Positions 1 to 7,159 of a stretch of DNA of 8,726 nt are shown here, piece after piece; within the stretch, counting starts at the first letter, position 1, and each line of letters starts with the position of its first letter. Both the position numbers and the translations under genes were made by a program. The DNA lies in contig JACRDW010000033.1 of assembly GCA_016212785.1 (NCBI GenBank), positions 1 to 8,726 on the forward strand, given 5' to 3'. Source of the stretch: Methanobacteriota archaeon (GTDB taxonomy: Archaea; Hydrothermarchaeota; Hydrothermarchaeia; Hydrothermarchaeales; JACRDW01). The notes below the pieces were generated by a model that searched no databases, was not told where the DNA came from, and saw only the letters and a list, made by a program, of their open reading frames with translations.

Positions 1-651
1 CAGAGCGCAGGGAGAACAGATAAAGGCGTCTCTGCTTTCGGCAATGTCTTTGCAGTTACCACGCAGTTCGAGCTCAAAGCAAGGGCACTGAACAGCTTTC
101 TGCCCGGCGACGTTCGAGTTCTTGCAGTTAGAGAAGTTCAGGAAGATTTCAATCCCCGCTATGAAGCAAAGGAGCGGATTTACAAGTATTTTTTGTTTGA
201 CGACGGCTATGATATTAAAAAAATTCGCAGCGCAGCAAAGCTCTTCGAAGGCGAGCACAGCTTCCACAACTTCTGCATTTTAGAAGGACGCAGCGCTGTT
301 AGAAAAATTAAGAAAATCACGGTAAAAAAACAGAGCGATTTTCTCGTGCTTACTTTTTACGGCGAGAGCTTTCTCTGGCAGATGGCTCGGCGAATTGTAA
401 CTGCATTGAGAATGGCTGGAAGAAGCGAAATTTCAATCGAAGAACTGAAAAAATATTTTGAGCCTGCCTGTAAAGATAAATTCAAGCCGTCTGAACCGGA
501 GCCGCTTATTCTGTGGAATGTAAAGCACAACTTCGATTTCGAACACGAGGATTATTCGCTCCAAAAATTTCAGAAAGAAATTATCAGAAGGCAGAAGGAG
601 CTGAAAATTAAGGTTGCGATGGGCGAGGAAGTTCTGGGAAATTTAAAATAA
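1..651 (+). CDS. truA: tRNA pseudouridine synthase A, 5'-truncated by window edge
   Basis: TruA converts uridines in the tRNA anticodon stem-loop (positions 38-40 in bacteria) to pseudouridine in the cytoplasm. The frame is open from base 1 and gives 216 residues to the TAA at 649-651. Visible residues 2-12 contain the family signature GRTDKGVSA, with the catalytic aspartate at visible residue 7. The RIYKYFLF segment around bases 178-198 and FLWQMARRIV around bases 370-402 match the conserved substrate-contact regions of TruA. E. coli TruA has its catalytic Asp at residue 60, so about 50 N-terminal residues lie outside the window. A TTG at 193 could be mistaken for a start, but homology clearly continues upstream of it. 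The gene ends directly against the stop codon of the reverse-strand neighbour, with no spacer. Confidence 0.93.
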   Translation, partial: QSAGRTDKGVSAFGNVFAVTTQFELKARALNSFLPGDVRVLAVREVQEDFNPRYEAKERIYKYFLFDDGYDIKKIRSAAKLFEGEHSFHNFCILEGRSAVRKIKKITVKKQSDFLVLTFYGESFLWQMARRIVTALRMAGRSEISIEELKKYFEPACKDKFKPSEPEPLILWNVKHNFDFEHEDYSLQKFQKEIIRRQKELKIKVAMGEEVLGNLK

Positions 652-990
652 TTACGCCACTACTTTTTCTTCTTTCTTTTGCGGCATTTCCTTGATTTTT
701 TCTAAATGCTTTTCAAATTCTACCATTGCCTCAACTATTTCAGGGGTAATCTCTTCTTTGACTTCTTCCTTTTCCAAATCAACGACTTCGATCCGCTTTC
801 CAATTTTCTTTTTCAAAAGCTTCGGCTGTCGTTGAATGAACTCGATTATATCTATCCACTGGCTGAGCGAGTCTGTGTTCAACCCAACTTTCTTAGCCAG
901 CTCAGTTTTTAATAACGGGCTCTCTTCGTAGAGCGCTTCGAATATTTCCTTTGGTGATTTGAGCTTCTTTTTCATAATTTCAGTTACCAC
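652..990 (-). CDS. Small helix-turn-helix protein downstream of rfcL
   Basis: The 112-residue product is not a family I can name. Residues 11-70 read as a winged-helix-like domain. A helix at 12-23 is followed by a helix-turn-helix at about 26-50 (LLKTELAKKVGLNTDSLSQW) and a basic wing-like stretch at 57-70. Residues 71-112 are rich in Glu and Lys and probably helical or coiled. There is no signal peptide or membrane segment. The gene starts only 7 nt after the rfcL stop codon, so the two are probably cotranscribed. The start used is GTG at 988-990; an in-frame ATG at 973-975 would give a protein five residues shorter, and neither has a strong ribosome binding site. Its stop codon abuts that of truA. 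A DNA-binding or replication-linked role is inferred only from the fold and position. Confidence 0.75.
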   Translation of the reverse strand: MVTEIMKKKLKSPKEIFEALYEESPLLKTELAKKVGLNTDSLSQWIDIIEFIQRQPKLLKKKIGKRIEVVDLEKEEVKEEITPEIVEAMVEFEKHLEKIKEMPQKKEEKVVA

Positions 991-997
991 TTACTTT

Positions 998-2320
998 CTA
1001 AAATTCGCCGAGTGAAAATTGCTTTACCTTTGTCGTGCTCGCTCTGATTCTCTCCGCACTTATTTCATTCGCTTGGCTGTATATATTTTTTGCAAGCCTT
1101 TCTTCTTTTATGAAGAATTGGATTTCCTCTAGGTCGAGTTCAAGTTCAGAAGCAAGCTGCGAGCCCATCTCTGCGCTGTTGTTTAGAACAATTTTCAGCA
1201 TTGGGAAATATTCTGCCTTTGCATCCTTTTTCGAGCAGTGGTTCTTGCGAGATATTTTTTCAGCTATGGAATCCATGACTTCTCTGGCTTTTCGTGTCTG
1301 CGCATAAAGGGTGAAAATCTGGGGGTACTGGTAGCGAACGAATTTGCTGTACTTGTGCTGCTTTGCCAGAGCAACTCCGGCAGACATCGCATTTATTGCG
1401 TAGGGCAGCAGGTCCCAGTCCTGCCTGCGCATTATTCTACCCATGAAAACATCTGCTCTGGAGAGGCGTTCAAACGCTCTTGCCAGGTCGCTTGCATCTT
1501 CGTATTCTCTTGGCGCATTCTCTACGAGCCATTTCAAAATTGTATCCGCATCTTCTCCAGATTCCCACACAGCTTCCCTCGCTCTGTCAGCAGAAGTTGT
1601 CTTGAAAATTCTTATCAGCGTGTCGAAGATTTTTAGCTCAGAGTCTCGCATCGTCAGGGCATCAACGTCTCGCAGCGCAAGCTTTTTCTTTCCCTCGGTT
1701 AACGCTTGTAAATCGTTTATCGCTGAGCGCAGGTCGCCGTTTGCATTCGTTGCAATCATTTTCAAAACTTTTTCATCAGTTTCGATTCCTTCCTTTGTGC
1801 AGATGTGCATTAAAACTTTTAGAATGCTGCGCTGGTCTATTTTTTTGAAACCTACCATCAAAGTCAGAGCACGAAATTCTCTCGGCAGGCTCCAGGGATT
1901 ATTTGCGATTAAAATTATTGGCTGGAGAGATTCCTTGACCCATTTTTTTAGTGCAGCCAATCCCCCATAATCGAATTTTCCATGTATTCCGTCTACCTCG
2001 TCCAGGATTATGAGCTTTCTCTCATAGCTCGGGTCGAGAGTGTCCTGCATTGCAGCGCTGCCAACGATTCTGTTTATGATGTCCTGCGTTCTTGTATCAG
2101 AGGCGTTTAGTTCTATGCAGTCGTAGTTAAGCTCGCTTGCAAGCGCATACGCAGCTGAAGTTTTTCCAGTTCCAGCCGGACCGTAGAGCAGGATAGTCCT
2201 GTTTTTTGGAATGCCGCTTTTCCACTCCTCGGCCCACTTCGCAAGACTTTCGATAGAGCTAGGGTTGCCTGCTACATCTCGAAGCTTTTTAGGTCGGTAC
2301 TTCTCAACCCACGTTAGCAT
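998..2320 (-). CDS. rfcL: Replication factor C large subunit (clamp loader)
   Basis: RfcL is the large ATPase subunit of the archaeal clamp loader, which opens the PCNA ring and loads it at primer-template junctions. The 440-residue product has the RFC-box start (LTWVEKYRPKKL, 2-13), Walker A GPAGTGKT at 47-54, Walker B LIILDEVDG at 103-111 and sensor 1 IILIANNPW at 135-143. The sensor 2 helix GDLRSAINDLQ lies at 195-205, with Arg198. Residues 210-420 form the lid and helical collar. The last residues, KQFSLGEF, fit the QxxLxxF core of a PCNA-interacting (PIP) motif, as expected at the RfcL C-terminus. The start is ATG at 2318-2320. A TATA-like element about 24 nt upstream implies an almost leaderless mRNA. 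The gene diverges from the SSB gene and is followed by the 112-residue HTH gene. Confidence 0.95.
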   Translation of the reverse strand: MLTWVEKYRPKKLRDVAGNPSSIESLAKWAEEWKSGIPKNRTILLYGPAGTGKTSAAYALASELNYDCIELNASDTRTQDIINRIVGSAAMQDTLDPSYERKLIILDEVDGIHGKFDYGGLAALKKWVKESLQPIILIANNPWSLPREFRALTLMVGFKKIDQRSILKVLMHICTKEGIETDEKVLKMIATNANGDLRSAINDLQALTEGKKKLALRDVDALTMRDSELKIFDTLIRIFKTTSADRAREAVWESGEDADTILKWLVENAPREYEDASDLARAFERLSRADVFMGRIMRRQDWDLLPYAINAMSAGVALAKQHKYSKFVRYQYPQIFTLYAQTRKAREVMDSIAEKISRKNHCSKKDAKAEYFPMLKIVLNNSAEMGSQLASELELDLEEIQFFIKEERLAKNIYSQANEISAERIRASTTKVKQFSLGEF

Positions 2321-2339
2321 GCTTAATTATTTGTTTTCT

Positions 2340-2403
2340 TATTTTATATTGCTTAGCAATAGATTTAAATGCCCAAACGTAGAGCAGCAGTGGAGGAAAT
2401 AAC
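2340..2403. promoter_or_regulatory. Divergent rfcL / SSB promoter with shared inverted repeat and SSB ribosome binding site
   Basis: The 83-bp gap between the rfcL and SSB start codons must hold both promoters. On the minus strand, TATAAAATA (2348 down to 2340) lies about 24 nt from the rfcL ATG. On the plus strand, ATTTAAAT at 2363-2370 is a TATA candidate for the SSB gene; TTTTATATT at 2342-2350 is an alternative. A perfect 7-1-7 inverted repeat, TATTGCTTAGCAATA, spans 2347-2361 between and touching these elements. A GGAGG Shine-Dalgarno motif at 2392-2396 sits 7 nt before the SSB ATG. The palindrome is a candidate operator acting on both genes. The positions are seen directly; the regulatory function is inferred. 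Confidence 0.6.
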
Positions 2404-2829
2404 ATGGAAGCACAAACAGTAAAGGTAGCAGATTTGACTCCAATGTCAAAGAGTGTGAACGTTTTAGTAAAAGTAGTTTCTTCGGGAGAGAAGAAAGACA
2501 TCCCGACAAGGGAAGGTACACGACAGGTTGGCGAGTTCCTCGTAGCGGACGAGACAGCGAGCGTTTTGATGTCCCTCTGGGGCGACCAAATCAGCCAAGT
2601 TGCAGAAGGCGACGTACTCCAGATAAAAAATGGCTACGTTTCTCTCGTCAGAGGCAGCATGAGATTGAACGTGGGCAAGTACGGTTCTATGGAAAAATCA
2701 GAGGAAGCTCTGCCAGAGGTAAATACCACAACGAACCTGAGCGACAAGATACATGAGATGCCTGAGAGAAGAGGATTCGGATACAGGGGCGGAGAAAGAG
2801 GTCGAAGGGGCGAAAGGCGCAGGTATTAA
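2404..2829 (+). CDS. Single-OB-fold ssDNA-binding protein with Arg/Gly-rich tail
   Basis: This 141-residue protein resembles Sulfolobus SSB, which coats and protects single-stranded DNA in replication and repair. One OB fold covers residues about 5-95. It includes VNVLVKVV (18-25), the EFLVADETASVLMSLWGD strand-turn-strand (44-61) and the EGDVLQIKNGYVSLVRGSMRL segment (68-88). Trp59 and Tyr78 align with the DNA-stacking aromatics Trp56 and Trp75 of Sulfolobus SSB; the position of its Phe79 is Val82 here. Residues 96-120 form a linker. The tail at 121-141 is rich in Arg and Gly (GYRGGERGRRGERRR) and basic, unlike the acidic end of bacterial SSBs. The ATG has a GGAGG motif 7 nt upstream. The gene is transcribed away from rfcL across a shared promoter region. 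A role in the same replication machinery is likely. Confidence 0.88.
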   Translation: MEAQTVKVADLTPMSKSVNVLVKVVSSGEKKDIPTREGTRQVGEFLVADETASVLMSLWGDQISQVAEGDVLQIKNGYVSLVRGSMRLNVGKYGSMEKSEEALPEVNTTTNLSDKIHEMPERRGFGYRGGERGRRGERRRY

Positions 2830-2963
2830 GTTTTTTCCAAAATCTTTCTTACCCTTTCGTCAATTTCTCTCTCTTTTTCCAGTATATATTTCCACTTTTC
2901 CGCAAGGCTGAGTTTATTGAATTTTTTTTCGTCGATTAATTTTTTCTCAGAAGTTTTTTCCAT
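2826..2963 (-). CDS. Small charged hypothetical protein, 45 aa
   Basis: An ORF of 45 codons reads from ATG at 2961-2963 to TAA at 2826-2828, so its stop overlaps the SSB stop by 3-4 nt in a convergent arrangement. The product is rich in Lys and Glu and almost certainly helical (for example KLSLAEKWKYILEKEREIDE), with no membrane segment or cysteine motif. A second in-frame ATG at 2970-2972 would add three residues. A TATA-like TATTTAAAA on the minus strand near 2990-2998 lies about 30 nt upstream of the 2963 ATG, compatible with a leaderless mRNA. No family is recognised. The AT-rich composition means a chance ORF cannot be excluded, but the promoter and the tight tail-to-tail fit with the SSB gene favour a real gene. 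Confidence 0.42.
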   Translation of the reverse strand: MEKTSEKKLIDEKKFNKLSLAEKWKYILEKEREIDERVRKILEKT

Positions 2964-3038
2964 ACAACCCATTTTTAGCGCTTATGCTTTTTAAATATTT
3001 TCATTGTTTGAAGTATCGCTTTCAAAAATAATAGCAAT

Positions 3039-3079
3039 TTCTTAAATATTGCCCATGCTCTTTTCAATTCGGGATTGAA
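3039..3079 (+). promoter_or_regulatory. Promoter and inverted repeat before the winged-helix gene
   Basis: TTCTTAAATATT at 3039-3050 is a TATA-box candidate, which would start transcription roughly at 3070-3075. A 6-5-6 inverted repeat, TTCAAT then ATTGAA, spans 3063-3079 and touches the GTG start codon at 3080. The downstream gene encodes a winged-helix protein, so this could be its own operator, or a short hairpin in the mRNA leader. The function is inferred. Confidence 0.4.
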
Positions 3080-3349
3080 GTGAGCAAGATATTCAAGCTG
3101 CTGGCTCAGAAAGGAGTGGTAGAGATTCTCGAGAAGCTTGAGGGTAAAGCGATGAAGTATAAAGAAATCGAGGAAATTGTAGGAAACCCCAGCACTACCT
3201 CGAGAAGGTTGAGCAGCCTAGGAGAATTGGGAGCTGTTAGGAGGAAGGTTTCCTCAGAGAAGTATCGCCCGGTTTACTATGCTCTAACGAAGGAGGGGAG
3301 GGAGCTTCTCTCAATCGTGAGAGAAATCTCTGAGAAGTATAGGGCATAG
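3080..3349 (+). CDS. Winged-helix transcriptional regulator (ArsR/HxlR-like)
   Basis: The 89-residue protein is a single winged-helix DNA-binding domain. Helix 1 is at about 2-19 (SKIFKLLAQKGVVEILEKL) and helix 2 at 26-34 (KYKEIEEIV). The likely recognition helix, with preceding turn, is at 36-49 (NPSTTSRRLSSLGE), and a beta-hairpin wing lies at about 53-70 (VRRKVSSEKYRPVYYALT). A last helix at 71-88 may serve dimerisation. No metal-binding cysteines or histidines of the ArsR sensor type are seen, so a ligand cannot be proposed. The start is GTG at 3080; no better in-frame start was found upstream, and the ribosome binding site is weak. The gene lies 92 nt before gyrB in the same direction, but gyrB appears to have its own TATA box. 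Its targets are unknown; its own promoter is the simplest guess. Confidence 0.8.
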   Translation: MSKIFKLLAQKGVVEILEKLEGKAMKYKEIEEIVGNPSTTSRRLSSLGELGAVRRKVSSEKYRPVYYALTKEGRELLSIVREISEKYRA

Positions 3350-3378
3350 GTTTAAATTTTCAGGGCAAATTGACAAGC

Positions 3379-5742
<2,364 letters not shown>

Positions 5743-6167
5743 CTAAATGCTCCTTTTTTTCGAGTATCGAATTAACTCCTGAGTGTTGAATACAGGCACG
5801 GCATTCTGCCTTTTAAAATCCTTATCGTCGCTCCATACAACTCCATTTGGGATTGAAAGCGCAGCCGCTATAAAAACAATATCAGTAGCATCAATTTCCT
5901 CCATAATTTCTTTTGCTCTAGTTAGATTCAATCTTAACTCCTTCTCGTCGATTAAGCTAATGTACTCCCTTAATTTGGTAAAAATTTCTTCAAATTCTTT
6001 TTCATTAAGTCTGGATTTTTCAAGAATCAGGTTTTGTGCTTGTGGACTTCTTTAAAAGAAATGCTTGGAAAAAACAGCTCGTCTTCCAGCTCTATTATCA
6101 ATCTTCTTTTTTCTGATTTCTTGATAAGTGCCGAGATTAGAACATTGGTGTCCAAGACGATGTTCAT
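5743..6167 (-). pseudogene. VapC-type PIN toxin broken by a one-base frameshift
   Basis: VapC toxins are PIN-domain ribonucleases held inactive by their VapB partner. Reading from ATG at 6165-6167 gives 46 residues starting MNIVLDTNVLISALI and then TGA at 6027-6029. The rest of the PIN domain continues in another frame from 6030 (LILEKSRLNEKEF...) to TAG at 5743-5745, 95 residues. Joining the two with one added base near the AAAA run at 6034-6037 restores about 141 residues, normal for the family. All acidic active-site positions survive: Asp6 and Glu40 in the first part, then DATD and WSDDKDF in the second. The break is therefore recent or a sequencing error in a short A run. The ATG overlaps the stop of the antitoxin gene as ATGA. 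The stretch looks more AT-rich than gyrB. An ORF starting inside the second part (5931) is not an independent gene. Confidence 0.85.
5754..5760 (+). terminator. Oligo-T terminator candidate after gyrB
   Basis: Seven T residues on the plus strand begin 12 nt after the gyrB stop codon. Archaeal RNA polymerase can terminate at such T runs without a hairpin. The run lies within the last codons of the opposite-strand vapC remnant (read there as Lys-Lys), so it may be coincidental. Confidence 0.35.
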
Positions 6168-6385
6168 GCAAGCAGCCTTTTTGCGACTTCCCTGTTTATC
6201 TTGCCGCTTATTTCTTCGGCATCTTTTTCAGTCAGCGTGCTCCTTGAAGTAAGCTTTTCGAGAAGTTCCAAGTCCGCGACTTTCTTCTCTATCGCTTTTC
6301 TAGCCACCTCGCTCCATCTGACTTCCGAAAATTTCTTCATCCGTCTGTGCATGTTTTCAGGAAGAGAGAGCGTTACATTTGCCAT
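6164..6385 (-). CDS. vapB: VapB-type ribbon-helix-helix antitoxin
   Basis: This 73-residue antitoxin would neutralise the VapC encoded directly downstream and repress its own operon. Residues 3-8 (NVTLSL) form the DNA-contacting ribbon strand. The two helices of the ribbon-helix-helix fold lie at about 10-21 (ENMHRRMKKFSE) and 24-36 (WSEVARKAIEKKV), a pattern common in archaeal VapB. Residues 37-73 form the helical toxin-binding tail. Its TGA stop overlaps the vapC ATG as ATGA, which implies translational coupling. The ATG is at 6383-6385. A perfect 14-bp inverted repeat lies 2 nt upstream, and a TATA-like TTTATATT about 28-30 nt upstream suggests a leaderless mRNA. The antitoxin looks intact although its toxin partner is frameshifted. 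Confidence 0.85.
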   Translation of the reverse strand: MANVTLSLPENMHRRMKKFSEVRWSEVARKAIEKKVADLELLEKLTSRSTLTEKDAEEISGKINREVAKRLLA

Positions 6386-6387
6386 AC

Positions 6388-6401
6388 ATGTGAAATCACA
6401 T
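6388..6401. promoter_or_regulatory. Candidate VapB operator
   Basis: ATGTGA-AA-TCACAT is a perfect 6-2-6 inverted repeat beginning 2 nt 5' of the vapB start codon. It sits where transcription should begin, given the minus-strand TATA candidate at about 6411-6418. Ribbon-helix-helix antitoxins usually bind short palindromes in their own promoter, so this is the obvious autoregulatory site. Binding itself is inferred. Confidence 0.6.
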
Positions 6402-6431
6402 ATTTAACGAATATAAAGATTTCTGCGTATA

Positions 6432-6464
6432 GCATGCGAGAGAGGTAGGGGTGCTGGAATATAG
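6432..6464 (+). repeat. Diverged second copy of the gyrB 3' end
   Basis: The segment begins GCATGC, contains GTGCTGGA and ends in TAG. It aligns with the last codons of gyrB at 5709-5742. Over the first 27 positions (6432-6458 against 5709-5735) I count 23 identities without gaps; the last few bases need a gap. Read in the gyrB frame it gives HAREVGVLE against HAREVRVLD. Three of the four codon changes before the last codon are silent or conservative (Ala, Arg and Glu codons at third positions). It lies between the two toxin-antitoxin modules and has no open frame upstream; a TAG immediately precedes it. It is best read as a leftover tail of a gyrB allele. Confidence 0.7.
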
Positions 6465-6507
6465 TTTTATTTATTCTCGTTATCTTACAAAGTTAAATAG
6501 TAAGATA
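6465..6507 (+). promoter_or_regulatory. abrB-vapC promoter and candidate operator
   Basis: TTTTATTTATT at 6465-6475 is a TATA-like element. Two perfect 8-nt arms, TATCTTAC at 6481-6488 and GTAAGATA at 6500-6507, form an inverted repeat with an 11-nt spacer. It ends 2 nt before the antitoxin ATG at 6510. The expected transcription start, about 25 nt after the TATA element, falls inside the repeat. There is no Shine-Dalgarno motif, which suggests a leaderless or very short-leader mRNA. Autoregulation by the AbrB-type antitoxin is inferred. Confidence 0.6.
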
Positions 6508-6509
6508 TT

Positions 6510-6743
6510 ATGCCAATAGTAAAACTTTCTTCGAAGGGGCAAGTGGTAATACCAGCTGAGATTAGGGAGTCTTTCGAGCTGTACGAGGGAGACAGACTAT
6601 TGATCGAAAGAAAAGACAGCGATATCGTGATAAAGCCTGTTGCAAAACTGTCCCGACTTAAAGGGATAGATAAGGGTGCTTGGAAGGATACCTCAAAGGA
6701 AATAGATAAAATGCGAGAGGAGTGGGACAAGGAGTTCGAATGA
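6510..6743 (+). CDS. AbrB/SpoVT-family antitoxin
   Basis: The 77-residue protein has the swapped-hairpin AbrB DNA-binding domain at residues 1-45: IVKLSSKGQVVIPAEIRESF (3-22), followed by EGDRLLIERKDSDIVIKPV (26-44). The motif SSKGQVVIPAEIR is typical of archaeal VapB-type antitoxins. Residues 46-77 are the charged, helical toxin-binding tail, with Trp58 and Trp72. It should dimerise, bind the inverted repeat just upstream and neutralise the PIN toxin encoded next. Its TGA stop overlaps the toxin ATG as ATGA (6740-6743). The start is the ATG at 6510-6512, consistent with the usual length of the family. The gene diverges from the vapBC remnant module across 124 nt. Confidence 0.9.
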   Translation: MPIVKLSSKGQVVIPAEIRESFELYEGDRLLIERKDSDIVIKPVAKLSRLKGIDKGAWKDTSKEIDKMREEWDKEFE

Positions 6744-7132
6744 GCTATACCTTTGATACAAAGGCTTTGATGGCTTTTTTCAACGGCGAGGCAGGCGCAG
6801 AAAAAGTAGAGGCACTTTTGAAAGAAGTGGACAGCGGCGCAGCAGAGGGCTTTATAAGTTCTGTTACTCTGACTGAGATTTACTATCTATACTTCAGGCG
6901 CTTCGGAGCAAAAGCAGCAGAGGACAGGATAGAGCAGGTGAAGTATTCGAATCTAAAAATCATCGCCATCAATGACAGCATTGCGATAAACGCCGGTAAA
7001 TACAAAGCCGAGAAGAAAATCCCAATCGCCGATGCGCTGATTGCCGCAAGCGCTCTAGCTGCGAAGTCGAAAGTAGTTACAGCCGACGAGCATTTCGAGG
7101 GTCTTGGCGTGAAAGTGGTGAGGTTTAGGTAG
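6740..7132 (+). CDS. vapC: VapC-family PIN-domain ribonuclease toxin
   Basis: This 130-residue PIN protein is predicted to cleave RNA when not bound by its antitoxin. The four acidic active-site positions are all present: Asp6 (TFDTKAL), Glu46 (TLTEIYYLY), Asp98 (PIADALIAAS) and Asp116 (VVTADEHFEGL). The N-terminal motif is DTKA rather than the more usual DTSA or DTNV. The length and the ending KVVRFR are normal for the family, so the gene looks functional. The start is taken as ATG at 6740-6742, overlapping the antitoxin stop, with GGAG at 6731-6734 as ribosome binding site. A GTG at 6722 in the same frame is less likely because it lies deep in the antitoxin gene and adds residues unlike a PIN strand. 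RNA target unknown. Confidence 0.9.
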   Translation: MSYTFDTKALMAFFNGEAGAEKVEALLKEVDSGAAEGFISSVTLTEIYYLYFRRFGAKAAEDRIEQVKYSNLKIIAINDSIAINAGKYKAEKKIPIADALIAASALAAKSKVVTADEHFEGLGVKVVRFR

Positions 7133-7159
7133 GGCGTGCGGAAGGGGGATGTTGGATAA

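Noticed and set aside
193..651. truA starting at TTG 193
   Set aside because: The frame is open to base 1, and the catalytic GRTD motif lies at bases 10-21, upstream of that codon, so the true start is outside the window.
1443..1970. 175-codon plus-strand ORF inside rfcL
   Set aside because: It lies wholly antisense to rfcL, is Ser/Phe-rich in the way expected of a complementary-strand frame, and shows no recognisable domain.
6025..6045. Programmed -1 frameshift in the minus-strand vapC
   Set aside because: The frame change needed fits a -1 shift, but the sequence there (CAC AAA ACC TGA) lacks a proper slippery heptamer: a tRNA slipping from AAA would have to pair with CAA. A single-base loss is simpler.
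5783..6407. Plus-strand ORFs (90, 72 and 68 codons) across the vapBC remnant
   Set aside because: The opposite strand carries clear PIN and ribbon-helix-helix sequences; the plus-strand translations are Ser/Phe/Leu-rich shadows.
6722..6739. GTG 6722 as start of the second vapC
   Set aside because: It would add six residues unlike the family start. The ATG at 6740 gives the ATGA overlap and a correctly spaced GGAG.
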